Shown: positions 10,364 through 23,099, numbered from the stretch's first letter. The stretch: 64,000 nucleotides of DNA from Apoda limacodes (GCA_946406115.1 OX291549.1:17507901-17571900), one strand, 5' to 3'. The notes: generated by a model not told the origin, from the sequence alone. Translations and numbers: made by a program.

Positions 10364-12540
10364 GTGTAACAGGGGATGAGCCTTTCTCCGCAAAATTGCT
10401 TCTTATCCAATGTATTTGGACTTAGGTGGCTATATATATGTTTCAAACGTCATTCATTTTAGTAATGAATGAGCTTTAAAGTAATGAAAGTTAAACTAAA
10501 ATATCAGGACCGAATAATATATTCATAAGGTCAGTTCTTTCCGAACTATAAAAGGTAAGTAAGGAGTAGGCTGGATAAACAGGCTAAAATAGAAATAGAT
10601 ACAAAGACTAAAGCCTTATGACCAATGACACAATAGCCGTACTTTAAATGGTAGTCCTTTCCGTTCTTAGCGTTGGACGCCGGCTACGTGTGTTTTGTCG
10701 TGACGTGACACGCCACCCGCCCACAACGGGTTATACGTGACTCAGAGCTGACGTTGAGTTTACAAAATTACTATAAGATACGATTAGTTATACCCACATT
10801 GTTTGGTGATACATTTTGAAACTGTGTTTTTGGAATACATCCATATTCCATATTCTACCCACAAACTTCATACAAAATTGTTTGCGTCCGTTTTTTGCGT
10901 TATCAACTAATTAAGTATGAGCCCTGAAATATATGGTGTGTTTTGTGACTAAGACTTCTTGTGACTAGCAAGATAATAAAAAATTTATTGCGTGAATAAT
11001 TTTACTGAATTCTGATAGAAAAAATATTATGCATAACTCTAGTTTAAGGAAGCCAACATCATGTAGGATTACAATAACATAAATTCACACACATTAAAAT
11101 CAAAATTTCTTAAAAAGTAGTTTTGAAGAATATTTGATTTATTTATTTTATTACTTTTAAAAAGATAGATGAGGTTTCGCTACTCGATAACAGATGGCGC
11201 CACTAGTTTAGCCTTCGCTATTGTGTATTATGTTTGCAAGTGTACAAAACCTTTTGAACTAATCAATCAATGCATTTTATGCTATTAACTATACTTACTT
11301 GGATACTAAATATTTATGAATATACGTAATTATAAAAAATACGTAAAAAATGCTTTGTTTTCGATAAAAGTGTCATAGAGTAAATCTCTGAACGCACGTC
11401 TAAATAAAAAAAAAAGCGAAATGGCGCGTAACTAATTAGTTATTTTAGCATTAGATTGTTTATTGACGTATATATTGTATTATTTGTTTTCAGTGATTGG
11501 TGTTACGAATATATTTCCTTAACTGAAACAACAAGTGTCTAATGCTGAACTAAGCTTTTTACCAGAGAAATCAAGTGAAAAATATCTTTAAGCATACGAA
11601 TTGTTCAATAATTGGCGACTTTCAAAATGTGCTAATGTTAAAAAGAATAGTTAGTACCTACCTATTATTTATTTTTTGATAGAAGCCGTATTTGTAAATT
11701 AATATAAATTTATTGCTTAATATGTCTCCAGTGTGTTCCTTGCCTAAGCCAAATTTTTTTGCTCTGGTAGCGTGAAATGTTGTATGTTTCACACGAGAGG
11801 AAATTATTTTACGTCTCGTGCCTTTAAATCCCTCGCTGTGCTCGTTAGTCTATATTGGAATCTAGCTAGCTCGGGATTTAAAGTTGGCACTGTCCACAAA
11901 AACAGCTTTGCCCACTCGTTAAACAAATAACTATTTCTGTTTATCTATTTATTAGTTCAATTAAAAAAAATATTGGAATAAAAAAAGGTTTAATATTAAT
12001 TTATTGACATCCTTGATTAACATCCAATTAAATGAATTACGATTTGTATTGCCACTTTAATATATGACCCAAAAAGCCGTTTTCCTTGTATGACTACACT
12101 GCTGTGTAGGTAGTACATATTTATCGCAATATAAAATGAATACCATTAAATAAATATTCACGCGCTGGGTAATTTCAATGGTATTTTGTTTTCTACAATT
12201 TAATAAAATTGAAAATTGTACATTTATTTTATTTACCTATGACTACTGATTGCTTACACAATTTAATAATTTTTTTCAGTTTTTAGAAATTATTTATATT
12301 GCAATTAAATTGAAATTTAGATTCATTATAATATCTATTTTATGATCAACAAACCGAAATCAACAAACCTTTTCTACTGCCTCCTCTACCATTCTATTTA
12401 ATTTTATACATACAATTTTGACTATCTAATTTCAATCAAAATTCCATTGATTTTTTAACCTTAAGACCTCAGAATGGAAACCGATAAGTACCAAGTAGAA
12501 TCTGGTGTAGTGGAGTAAAGTTAGAGAAGGGCGATAACGT
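10364..12540. other. AT-rich, few features
   Basis: Nothing coding. 10370-10500 resembles 27290-27400 (ACTTAGGTGGCT..., AGTAATGA...) and may be an old repeat. A CTCF-like CAGATGGCGCCAC lies at 11191-11203, and a balanced segment is seen near 10660-10750. The rest is AT-rich. Confidence 0.4.
11183..11206 (+). promoter_or_regulatory. CTCF-like motif CAGATGGCGCCACTAG
   Basis: CTCGATAACAGATGGCGC matches, in reverse complement, CTCGATAATAGATGGCGC at 21381-21403. The core AGATGGCGC fits the insect CTCF consensus, but the shared flank could equally mean a small dispersed repeat. Function is inferred. Confidence 0.3.
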
Positions 12541-12632
12541 AGAGGCAGCGATAGCGGAGTTCGCGCACAACCTTGCTGAGTTTGTTGCCCCGCGTGGACG
12601 GGTGAAGGGTATTGGGGGAAGGGGGAAGGGAT
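12541..12632 (+). promoter_or_regulatory. GC islet with recurrent motif and G-quadruplex run
   Basis: It contains GAGTTTGTTGCCCCGCG (12578-12593), one of several same-strand occurrences of a GAGTTCGTTGCCC-like motif, followed at 12600-12630 by five G runs (GGG, GGG, GGGGG, GGGGG, GGG) separated by 2-4 bases, a canonical G4 pattern. Minus-strand open frames here lack coding signals. Confidence 0.4.
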
Positions 12633-13153
12633 AACCTCCAGTGACACAGTGGTGTAACTGTGCGAACAAACTTATAGTTACAGACAGACGTGCCCTGAGT
12701 ACTAAACCCCTTATTCATATCAAATACTTGTGTCAGTTATTGTAACTTTTTCAGGTTTTTTTCACTTTCAATAATGTAAAACGAAATATTTTTTTAATAA
12801 AAGATATTTTGCAATTTTACTGTATATTAAATTTTCTTTTAATTACAACAATGTTGTTTTACCTTCGATTTACGTCAACACACTAAAACATATTAGAAAC
12901 AATACAAACATACATACACCTAAGATACAGGTCTTGCTCTAATTTGGGTTTCAGAGGTTTTATAACATATAATATATATTAGGATGTAGCCTAAATTAAT
13001 AAAAATAATATTAACATTTTAGTAATTAAATACTTATATTGCCACAATTGTCTTAGGTTTAGACATTGAATAATAAATATAGTTTAGGTTAGTTCTTACT
13101 GCGAATTGTTATAATTCATACACGTATTATACGGGTTTAACCACTCTTCCAGT
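12633..13153. other. AT-rich, nothing recognised
   Basis: No feature supported beyond AT-rich composition. Confidence 0.45.
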
Positions 13154-13172
13154 CCTACTAATATTTGAAATG

Positions 13173-13405
13173 TTTTTACTCCATCACGCCGCAAGAGAGC
13201 ATCTAACTGAGACGAAATTTGGTACAGAAATAGTTAAAGAGACGGCTTTTTTTTGCCTCGGTAAATTTAAAAGATCCCGCGTGAATAACTACAACCAAAT
13301 TCCACTTGAAAAAACTATAGCTTCCTATAGCAAACTTCATTAGTATAATCAAGGAGTAGGAAACCAACGCCGATAACCAAATTTAGAGTGGGTGGTGCCG
13401 CTGCA
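13173..13405 (+). mobile_element. Helitron-like element, degenerate
   Basis: TCCTACTAATATTTGAAATG, TTTACTCCATCACGCC, GACGAAATTTGGTACAGAAA and the far end CGCCGATAACCAAATTTAGA with GGGTGGTGCCGCTGC follow the order seen at 49978-50297 and 34313-34505. It is non-coding. Confidence 0.5.
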
Positions 13406-13844
13406 AAAGCTTGTTAAAAATAATTAAGTAATTACTTGAAAAAACCCAAATATAAATGTTATGGGAGAAAACTAAAAAACGGACATATCGTTAAAATGCC
13501 CAAAGAGATAATCACCTACATATTTCTTAACTGTCAGTCAGTTCGGTACTAAAATATGTATATAAAAGGCCCTTAACATCATGTACTTTTAACCCAAATA
13601 CTATGTATCGATTGTGCAACGGACTGCGAGGGCACCACCATCTTTGATTTAATAAATAATACTGACTCTTCGCTGTTCAAGTTTATTGTCCTAATTTTTA
13701 TAACTTGTTTACGTTCTACTTTGCCGGTTGCTTACATATTCATAATGTTTTGAGTCTCAAGTTAATGAACACAGTCACTTAACAACAAACTTAAAAATAA
13801 TAAGCAAAACCTTAAAATTTATCACTGATTTTATAGTAGACTAG

Positions 13845-14075
13845 CTTTTTCCAGTGGCTTCGCCCGACCTAAACTTGGTAATCGACGTGGAAATTCTACG
13901 GTAAATCCTTTATTATACGTAGTAAAACAACAGACTCACACTTGAGATGTTTAAGTAGCCTAATATGTCCTACGTTACGGTTGCCAAATTTCATCGAAAT
14001 CCGTTCAGCGGTTTAGGCGTGAAAAGGTAACACAGTGACAGACAGAGACAATTTAGCATTTATAAAATTAGTATG
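13845..14075 (+). repeat. Dispersed repeat, GGTTTAGGCGTGAAAAGGTA type
   Basis: CCAGTGGCTTCGCCCGACCT opens it, then CCAAATTTCATCGAAATCCG, GTTCAGCGGTTTAGGCGTGA, a GACAGACAGAGACA stretch and TTTATAAAATTAGTATGA close it. This order is widespread in arthropod genomes. Weaker relatives lie at 15190-15310, 21890-22125, 49185-49565 and 58938-59170. Confidence 0.55.
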
Positions 14076-14427
14076 ATTTATTGTTGACAAATTCAAAGCT
14101 CAAGTTGAGATCAATCAAGCTATGTTACGTACAAGTTAACAAAACTCGAATCAAATATAGTATTAACAAATTGGAGGACAGTTTTACGGTTAATTTACGG
14201 CAAATTATATAAAGATATTTGTATGCAGTCTAAAATAGTTGATACGTTTGTCTACTAAATTGACATCAAGTTGACAGGACACGTAAAATTGAATGATCCA
14301 GGTTCGCAGCACGCTTTTACTGTGAATTTACGGTAACATGTCCTGCCATTTCAACTTTAGGTGGCACTAGAAGTTTGTTTCTCGAGCGAGACAAAAAACC
14401 ACAGCGATTTTCAGAATAGCCGTGGTT

Positions 14428-14763
14428 TTTTTTTTATACCACTAAGGTAGCAAACAAGCCTACGGTCCGCCTGATGGTAAGCGGTCACCGTATAGACTTT
14501 GGACGCTTGCAACACCAGGGGTATCACTCGCGCGTTGCCGACCCTTCAGAAAAACAATAACTTCTTTCTTGAAGAACCAGTATGGTAGTCCTTGGCGAAA
14601 ACCTTGGTAGGTGGCTCATTTCACAACCCAAGCGTACGCGGGAGGAAGTTTTATTGAAACCGCACTGTACGCGACCTTTTCGGTTCTAAAGTGTGAGAAT
14701 GAATTCCCTGCCGATGGCGAGCGGTGCGATGGCAGAAAGTAGCCGTGGGCATCATTTCACACC
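14428..14763 (-). mobile_element. Jockey-type LINE 3' end, minus strand
   Basis: From a T run and TATACCACTAAGGTAGC to GCCGTGGGCATCATTTC it parallels 37408-37740 nearly base for base. It covers the last part of the reverse-transcriptase ORF and the 3' tail on the minus strand. Small indels break the frame, and the element is 5'-truncated at about 14763. Confidence 0.8.
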
Positions 14764-14808
14764 ATTTTTAGTTTTCAGTAATAGCATTCATAGTCTATCA
14801 AGTTATCT

Positions 14809-14877
14809 ACTAGCCGTAAATGTATGTTTGAAAGTTTACGGATGACGTAAACTTTCAAACATACATTTACGGCTAGT
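14809..14877. repeat. Perfect inverted repeat, 31-bp arms, 7-bp loop
   Basis: The left arm 14809-14839 (starts ACTAGCCGTAAATG, ends GAAAGTTTAC) is exactly complementary to 14847-14877, around the loop GGATGAC (14840-14846). Not a single mismatch is present. No terminal repeats or coding sequence explain it, and the arms do not match another place in the window that I noticed. Confidence 0.9.
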
Positions 14878-16312
14878 TACAAAAAAAACAGATTTTTTAT
14901 GACAGGTATCATTTTGTATCGAGGCAAATAAAAGCTAATGATATATTTTCTTCTATATTAGATTGAATTTTTAACTTAAAATACTGACTACAATTGTTGA
15001 TTTTACAGTACGTGTATACATGTGGTTTTGAAATAAGTACATATAAATTTGATTTCCAGTAATAATGGAAGCCAAATTCTGTTATCTGGTAGTTATTGCA
15101 TCATATATAAGTTACAATATAAAACCCTAAAAAGACGCGTTCTTTTACGAAACGTCAAAACTTAGCAAGCTACATATAGTTCGTCCAAGTGGAATTTGGT
15201 TTTAGTAATTTCTTTTGAATTTTCAGCCTAGGTCTTTCTCCATTTCTTCAACTTTCCTTATGCCAAATTTCAGCCCAATCGGATGCTCTGTTGGTACGTG
15301 GTAAAGACAAAAAAAACAAACTATCTTCTAGTATGGATTATTATAGGATTAGTGGGACTGATGTTGGTATCTGCAAGTACACAAAGTCCGATTTGCCAAC
15401 CATTATTCCATCGTCCCTCTGAGTTAACCAGAGCTGTTGTTTACGCATCCGACGGCAGCTTGACCTATATACAACACAATAGAATTATTCATGAGCATCG
15501 CCCGCCGAGCCACCATCTATAGGTGCATTGCAAAAAGGAATGAGTTCAAAGAAAGTGGGGGTAAACGTACAATTTTTTATTTTATCAAATTTTGTTTAGG
15601 TCTATCTTTCTACGGTCCCGTAGCCTAACAACGAAAACCAAACTCTAATTTACTTTGGGTTTGTATCTACCCATCAGTCCATCTGTCTGTTTGCCAGTCT
15701 ATGTATGTGGTTAATTGCAGATTAAAATTCTTTTACAACAAAACATACCTACAGTTTTTAATAAAAAAAAATCATTTCGAGGCACCCTTTTGCATTTGCT
15801 CTAAAGTAATTTACAAGTTGTCTTAATACTTGTTACAAGGTAGAAAGACAATTTTGATGAACACAAACTATTTTTAGTTCAAACTTAGCAATGGGGTTGT
15901 TTTCTTTCCCAATATTTATTACCAAAGAGGTTATAATAGGTCAACATTACTTATAAAATGTTAATGTATACAGAATAGTAATTAAATTTAGACTTATTAC
16001 CATTATTATTTAAAAATGGTAAAACTGTATAAACCTTTGCATAAAAATGCACTCTGGAAGTACAACCAAGAAATTAACAATATATTTTCTTGTTATAATT
16101 GTTTTTAAAAAGTTTTTTGTAATTGATAGGTGTAGATAAGAAATAATATTATGTCTTATCTATATCACCCTCTTGTATTGAATTTCTTGCAGATAATGCA
16201 AATTTTTCCCTCAGCTTCTTAGTTAGTTGTATCTACTTATCACTAAATTACAAATAAGCAGTTCTTTAATTTAAAAATAAATTAGGTCGCTGTAAACTTT
16301 TCTATTAATACA
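14878..16312. other. AT-rich with faint repeat traces
   Basis: 15190-15310 resembles part of the dispersed repeat at 13845 (GTGGAATTTGG, ATGCCAAATTTCAGCCCAAT). The frame at 15283-15522 lies across this trace and lacks coding signals. The rest is AT-rich. Confidence 0.4.
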
Positions 16313-16626
16313 TAGTCGGTTGTCGCCGAGGGGTTTCGATTTCACGATGCGTCCTGAGTGGCGAAGGTGGAGTCTTTTCCTTAATTGCTCAAATACATTG
16401 ATTATTCACACCACTGGCTTTTCGGTTAACTAAGACATCGTGATTAAACCTGCATACGTCAAAAAACCAAAAAAAAGGCGTATTTAAAGTCCACAATCCG
16501 CAATGGGCCCGCGTATATCACCCTCGCTGATTTTCCTATTCGCACTTAGCTGGCGCTTTGAAGCATGGCCTAAGCCTGCTTAAGTAAGAAGAGGCCTGTG
16601 CCCCTGTAGTGGGGATAAACTCAGAC
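16313..16626 (+). mobile_element. tRNA-headed SINE with RTE-like tail
   Basis: GGTTGTCGCCGAGGGG and CGTCCTGAGTGGCGAAGG correspond to the head of the copy at 921. AAACCTGCATACGTCAAAA, AAAGTCCACAATCCGCAATG and the tail GCCTGTGCCCCTGTAGTGGG follow in the expected order. The B box is eroded. Confidence 0.65.
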
Positions 16627-17191
16627 TAAGATTGTTAACATTTCCAAGGCATCTGTAAATATTAGTACCTACTACCTACACCTACTTAAGTTTTGATCTA
16701 GATAGCACATAAGCTCGCACAGATCGGTGGTACTCTCGGATCTCGATAATTGTGAAGGTCGAACCGCAGCTGGAGTTGGCGTCACACGCACAATTCCTCC
16801 GTGCGATATCAGCTTCTAGGTAGTTCATGACGATATACTGGCCATCAACACTACACTCGATATTAAAACTAAAACCCGTAGAAATAAGGGGTATTACTCA
16901 TTGTCCGTGCTCTCGGTCGGTGGCCTTACCTCATTAGAGTGCATGAACCCGAGTGAAACTGGGGCACGTACCGCATTCTCCCTCCTCTACACCTCATCCC
17001 GTTACCAGTTTTCATTGAATTGTTTCCCTATTTCAGAAATAACACTGAAAATTTGAACACTTACAAAGCTTTTCTTATTATCAGAGCTTTGTGTAGCAGA
17101 AGCAATGGCAGCCTTGTTGCGTGAGGTTTAAGACTTGGGGTCAAATAAATAAGTGTATGCTATTGTTATTATAACGTATTTAACGCATTTT
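16627..17191. other. Unassigned, balanced composition at 16730-16990
   Basis: 16730-16990 is less AT-rich than its flanks (GGTCGAACCGCAGCTGGAG, GTGGCCTTACCTCATTAG) and may be decayed repeat or exon-like DNA. No frame or splice pattern is convincing. Confidence 0.3.
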
Positions 17192-17462
17192 AACCGACTT
17201 CAAAAAAGAGGAGGTTCTCAATTCGATTGTTCATATTTTTTATGTATGTTCGGGCATAACTCTTTGATATATAGACGGATTTGCAAAATTCTTTTTTGTT
17301 CGAAACGGGTTTCCAAGTGGTCCCATTTAAATTTCATATAGACCTGATGACGAGTTCGCATTACACCACGTAATTCAGATCAGATTTTTGGAAATAAGTA
17401 GTTATTTTTACCTTTTTAGAGTATCTTTTTGTAGCCGGTTGTTTTTTTTTTGTCAAAAAGTT
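17192..17462 (+). repeat. AACCGACTTCAAAAA repeat, second copy
   Basis: Begins AACCGACTTCAAAAAAGAGG, includes TATGTATGTTCGGGCATAAC, ATAGACGGATTTGC and GATTCAGATCAGATTTTTGG, and ends GTAGCCGGTTG, a T run and GTCAAAAAGTTT. It matches 4674-5088 and the inverted copy at 41731-42325. Confidence 0.65.
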
Positions 17463-18779
17463 TCTATTATTTAATTTTAGATTGTATTGAATTGCACTAA
17501 TTTACTTCTGAATTATGTGAAAAGTCATTATTTGTGATACTTTATACATTTGTCTAATCAAGTTTTTGCATAGCATCTTGCAAAAATTTTCAAAACGGAT
17601 CGTAATAGGACTTTCACTACAAGGTATCTTAAAAGTTAGGTTGTGGTTGAAATAAATAGTAGCATTTGTGTTTCTAGGTACTATTATTTCAACCGCAACA
17701 AACGTTCCATTAGAAATTCCATTAGAAAGATCTACTATTCTAAAACACAAAAGTTTCGCGAGCTGCGGTTTTTAACTACATATTATTCTTATATAATAAA
17801 ACAAGGGGCACATTTTATAAGTATGATTTATAAAGCAGCATCACACATTTCCACATGTCTTTTCTTATTCATATAATTTATTGTCATGGTGACTTACAAC
17901 AGTATATTTAAAAGCATAAATAAATAATGACATTCATTGTTTTTTGAGCCCAATGATAAAACAATGATTCATATTTCGTATAAGCTTCAGGCTGATAACT
18001 GTAAAGTAATGTATAAACATACGTAACAGGTATCTATCTAGACAGATAGAGAAATTTGAAACCGTTTTAAACTTGACTCAAAAATAGATCTATCTATTGA
18101 AAGCAAAGGAAATGCTGTCAACATGATAAAGAAGCAAACTGTATTTCAAATTGGAATGAATGTTGCGCAAGCGCACGAGAAAGTGCTAGTAAAAGTTGAC
18201 GCAACGCGCGTCACTCGCACGACCCGCGTCGTCTGACGCTAGCACACTCCGACCGCCCGTGTGTACACACAGCCCTACATACATACGACTATAAGGTACA
18301 CTGTACATTATACGAATCCCTTTTCAAATATTATTTTATTAATAGTTTATAGTATCTAATTTTAATTGAAATGATTTAAGTGCTGAAAAACCCCTTATTA
18401 TAATGCGACCCCTGTTACCATCATAAAGAGCGTTTATTCAAATGAATTTTAGTATACAAATAGAGATAGATATAATACACGGTTCCAACGATAGAAAAAA
18501 AAAACATTTTTATTCATAATACATTTGTTGTATGATACGGTAGTAATGGTAATGGATATGAGCAAGGCCACTGAAGGAATAAAATCTTTTTTATTTATTC
18601 ATCATCATAGAACCTTACTATCTTTAAAGTTAAAAGGAAATCGTGTTATAAATAACATAAATTAAATGCAATAATTTAAATATTTACAAACCACCCCATG
18701 CTATTATGTTTGTATGTACGTATATATGTATAAAATCATACGACTCTAATTCTCGGTAGGATTAGTTTTTTTTGTGTGA
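17463..18779. other. AT-rich with one small GC islet (18165-18260)
   Basis: 18165-18260 is a CpG-rich islet (GTTGACGCAACGCGCGTCAC, GACCCGCGTCGTCTGACGC) that may be regulatory. The open frames at 17502-17876 overlap on opposite strands and show no family features. Confidence 0.35.
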
Positions 18780-18850
18780 GGGGTATTTATTATGTGGGTG
18801 TGTATCCAGCCACTGGTTATTCCCTCTGGGTATAAAACCTTGAAAGTATA
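18780..18850 (+). repeat. Short dispersed repeat
   Basis: ATGTGGGTGTGTATCCAGCC, ACTGGTTATTCCCTC and GTATACATA match 28042-28112 in order (ATGTGGGTGTGTTTCCGGTC, AGTGGTTAACCCC). It is too short to classify. Confidence 0.45.
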
Positions 18851-18859
18851 CATAAATAC

Positions 18860-19188
18860 TTATACTAAGACAAAAGAACGTTTATCGTTATAGCAACCAT
18901 GTCAGTTTCTGGACACTGAGCAATCATATCGTTGAGGAGTTGACAAGCTTGATAAAAAAAGGGAGAGCTTTGTTGCATATCTGGTTTGTTGAAATTTGTT
19001 CCGTTTGAGAACACTTTACTTACATAGAAATCAATCAACCCATCCAACACCACCATAATTTTTCTTATTTTTATCAACATACTCGGAAAAAAAACCACAG
19101 CAAATAAATAAGTATAAAATATTTTATTTCAGCAAACAAAAAAAAGCGATACTTATGGTTATAGAAACATAGCGTATATATATATAAA

Positions 19189-19222
<34 letters not shown>

Positions 19223-20079
19223 TTTAACATTCTTGAAAGAACAAGATATCTATCATTTAAATTGTCTTATAGTGTGTAGCTTGCCTAACTGTGTCATACA
19301 CAACACAATACACTACTCATGAAAAAATAGATGTATGTAACAGACGATACAAAACACAATAGTGTTATATAACATAACTAATTAATAAAGTCCGTTACGA
19401 AGACGTTACGGTAAATTGGAGTACGGTTTTAAATTGTAGTAGGTACCTACGGTAAGGCTTCTCGGTATTAGCCAATTGGAGCAAATGATGGTTAACGAGC
19501 ATGGCCGCACGGGGGCGTATTAATATTTTTGAGTATCTAGTATGTGGAATTGGGAGTAATTGGCAGATTAACCTAAACTGATATAGATTAACAAAATATC
19601 TCTGACGTGTTTAAAGGCAGAAATTAAATTAAAATTTTATTGAACTTTGATTTTATTTTATTTTTCATATCTTTTAGAACGAAAACTAGTTAGTTTTCAC
19701 AACTTTGTACTCAAACTATTTTACTTTCAATACGGGTACAGTTCCTAACTAGTCATATATTCCACTTCAAATAAAAAGTTCTAAGTATTTCATTTATTTG
19801 TTGAAGTTTATAGAATTTAATTATTGAAATTTAAAACATATTTTTATTGATACTGCTAGATTTCATTATCAGAGAATAATAGGTACTTTTATAGAATCTT
19901 ATTTTATTTCATTTTTCAAATAATAAAATAAAATATTAGAATATTAATAGTCATGTCAGGTACGGTGGAAAAATATGCAAGGAAAATCTAATGGAAAAAC
20001 TTCCATATTTTCCTCTATTCCATTTAAATTAAGTGCGATGTTGTTTGAAAAGTGAGTGTTCTGGATTTAATTTCCAGTT
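18860..20079. other. AT-rich; TA microsatellite at 19177-19222
   Basis: An imperfect (TA)n tract covers 19177-19222. No other feature is supported. Confidence 0.5.
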
Positions 20080-20232
20080 GAGGGTTGCAAAGGGAGTCGC
20101 GGTGAGGGGGTAGAGAGGGGGGGCAGGTTATGGCGACAGAAATAGGGCGCGGAGGACGGAGCAAGGCTGCCCCGGTTGTAGGCCGTCGACCTGCGCTCGT
20201 ACCTACGAACGCCTCTGTGTGCGTGCGCAAGT
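20080..20232 (+). promoter_or_regulatory. GC-rich islet with G runs
   Basis: GGTGAGGGGGTAGAGAGG followed by more G, then CGCGGAGGACGGAGC and CCGTCGACCTGCGCTCG. An ATG at 20130 opens about 48 codons (MATEIGRGGRSKAAP...) without a convincing donor, so coding use is doubtful. A promoter or enhancer role fits better. Confidence 0.35.
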
Positions 20233-20905
20233 ATATGTACAGTTTACAAACACTGAGACGTTATGCGCTATGACGTCTACATGAGGCGATGCAGATACAA
20301 CAACTGAGTTTCCAAAAGTATCTAAATGATTTAAACTTTAATGTATATGGATTATTATTACCAAACAGCTTTTAAATGAAGCTCAGTGATTGAATGACCT
20401 CGACTTTTTCCATAAAGTGAACTATATTGAAAAATATTGCAACTTAACTTTCTATGTTATATTAACATCTTGTTTGTGATACTTTTTATTCAAATAACGT
20501 GAAAAGGTTAACATTTATGTGATCGTTGTTGAACTATTAAATAGGTATTGAATTATTTTACATATAAAACTAATTAATTATTTTTAACATGTTGGTAGTT
20601 ACCTTTACAATAAAAACATGTGTAAATTGAATACATTCATTAAGTAAACAACAGTTGTTTTTACATTATTTACATATTATTATTTAATTTTGTTTATAGC
20701 TTTTATTTTAAACGAAACGAACTGACATGATGAAACTAAACAATAAAGGGATTGGTGTTTGGTTTGAACCCTAAAATCGTCTAATTAACAATTGGGATTC
20801 AGTTTTTACTGTTATAAGCTGCTGAAATCATGAAAAGGACGCACAGACAAACATGACGATATGGTAGAAGTTCGGTTATGGCTACATAATCCTAAAACAG
20901 GGACC

Positions 20906-21056
20906 TTATTGGGAACAGTCTCGAGCTATTCCGACTCTGGAATTCGAGAGAAAAATGTATGCAAGAACATTTAAGGGTTTCGAGAGGCAGGTCAGACTTC
21001 TATACATTTTTGTCTCGAATTCCAGAGTCCGAATAGCTCGAGACTGTTCCCAATAA
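20906..21056 (+). mobile_element. 151-bp palindromic MITE, copy 3
   Basis: This is the best preserved copy. TTATTGGGAACAGTCTCGAG at the left is exactly complementary to the right end, and arms continue about 55 bp with few mismatches. The flank GGGACC on the left and GCTCCC on the right are nearly complementary too, so the true ends may be six bases further out. It is non-coding. Confidence 0.85.
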
Positions 21057-21380
21057 GCTCCCAGGAACAGTCAAAATCAGTTTTTTTACACCATGCTAAA
21101 TATCTGTACTTCAGTAGATCATCTAGGTAGCTATACAGCAACAAATGAAGGAATTGAAATCATTATGTAGCCAACTCTCCTTTTCTTGGTCCGATCCTTA
21201 CCAAATTTCTGGGACTGGCACCATTCTGACAGTAGCCCTTGTCTCATATGTAAAATATCGTCAATATACACAAATATACCACGAAGTTATGCTGGCACAC
21301 ATATAAAAAAATATGCGAACGAGTTTATAAAGTCGTTTAATGATAAAATTAACTATATAATATTACAATATTAGTAGTTT

Positions 21381-21500
21381 GTACAGCGCCATCTATTATC
21401 GAGTAAAATAACTATGGGTTCAGTTCTAGGTTCTTAGTAATGCCGCCCGCTCACTAGCCGCTCCCCCGCGATAAGGGCACGAGTTCGTTGCCCCGCAGAG
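21381..21500. promoter_or_regulatory. CTCF-like site plus GC islet with GAGTTCGTTGCCC motif
   Basis: GTACAGCGCCATCTATTATC (21381-21400) is the inverted partner of the site at 11183. About 80 bp later CGCTCCCCCGCGATAAGGGC leads into GAGTTCGTTGCCCCGC (21481-21496), the recurrent islet motif on the plus strand. Function is inferred. Confidence 0.35.
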
Positions 21501-23099
21501 GCTGACCTCAAAAACGAGGACACTGCAAAATTAGGACGATGACAACATAACAGCTTCAACGCCACCTCCTGTCACACTAATCTTTACTCTAAAACTATCG
21601 GAATATAAACGAAAATACCGCGTGTAAGATTATTGAACTATATTTGATCAATTAGGCAAATACGCTGACTCCGACAGTAGTGAGCTGGCTTGAAGTGTTT
21701 CACTACGATAATAATAGGTTTAGACCTTTTCTGAGAATTCTAACGGTAAATTCTATTTGTATTTTCTGCATGAGTTCTGGAAAATTTCATTCATTCCTTA
21801 TGCACTTTGGAGACATATGACAAAAAAGTGCAATTTCAAACGTATAGGCTTTTTAGCTTATTGGCTCTACTCGCGTAATTTTTTTATCAGTGTGGAATTT
21901 CTACGGCAAATCCTTGATTATAGTAGAGAAGTTGGCTATAGCAAACTATAGCTTCAACTGTAGTTCGTCCATAAGAAATACGGTTAGAGTTATTCCTCTG
22001 GGAACTTATGAGAATCAGTCTCTCACCCTGAGCCAAATTTCAGCTGAATTAGAATATCCGTTAGGACAACGTAAAGTAAGGACAAAAGATCAAACAAACT
22101 CACTTTCGCATTTATAATATTAAAAGTTTTTATTAAATTTTCACCTCCAAACGGACAATCTTAATCACGTGCAGTGAATTTTTCTGACCTTGTGGTCAAA
22201 TACCAGAACTACAGTCGCCATATTGAAATGCTGTTAACTTACGCGACACTAGCGACAGACACTGGGTTAAAAAGTTTGTTGTACTGTAACTGACTAATCT
22301 CATTTTTAAAACAATTGCCTCTAAAACAACCAGAGTCGAAACGCATTTGCATTTTATTAGCTTAATCTATTGTTATATAGATATAAAAGCTAATTAAGAT
22401 CTGTTATACTTAGTTTTAATTAACCTAAGTTGGTAAATTAACTACTATTTCTTGTGTTGTTATCACTGAAATACATTTTATAGTCTTGTAATAACTTACA
22501 TTAAGTAACGAAATTATTTTTTTATGTATAATAAAAATTACATTTGTATTAATTATTTTGCTGTCCTACCTAAGCCCACAAATTCATTCGAGTGGACTTC
22601 TGAATTTATTTTCGGAAGAGTTGGAGAAATCCTTATAAAATAAAAACGAAATTAATCTTAAGCTTACTATATAAACATGTATTGACTGTCTTACACAATC
22701 TTAGCACTATACTATATGAGAAATAAATATACGTTTATTATTTGTTCTTATGTTTATAATTTGCAAAGTTTGTTGCTTACTAAAAAATACTTATGATGTA
22801 CTTACTTCCACACACACTTACATACATTTTGGTGTTTTGTAGGACGTGCCAAGATTGTGCATTCACTATAAATACAACTCTTTATTATCTCATTAGATTC
22901 TCTTCATTTTAAGTTTTTCATCTTCTTTTTTCATTTCATCTGCAATATTAGAGAGATTTTTTTATAACAGACAGTAATAACAAAACAGCCACGAAATGAT
23001 ATATATATAACTAAAAAAATATATTTCAGAATAGTTTATGTATTTGTTAGTCTTGATTGCGCTATAAATACACTGTACAAAAATGTAGGTAATTCCCCG
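21501..23099. other. AT-rich with degenerate dispersed repeat at 21890-22125
   Basis: 21890-22125 (GTGGAATTTCTACGGCAAAT, GAGCCAAATTTCAGCTGAAT, CACTTTCGCATTTATAATAT) is a relative of the repeat at 13845. Elsewhere nothing is supported. Confidence 0.45.

Noticed and set aside
19177..19222. Possible replication or scaffold element in the TA tract
   Set aside because: A plain TA microsatellite explains it.
20130..20276. ATG-led frame MATEIGRGGRSK... in a GC islet
   Set aside because: No convincing donor, antisense also open; not distinguishable from islet noise.
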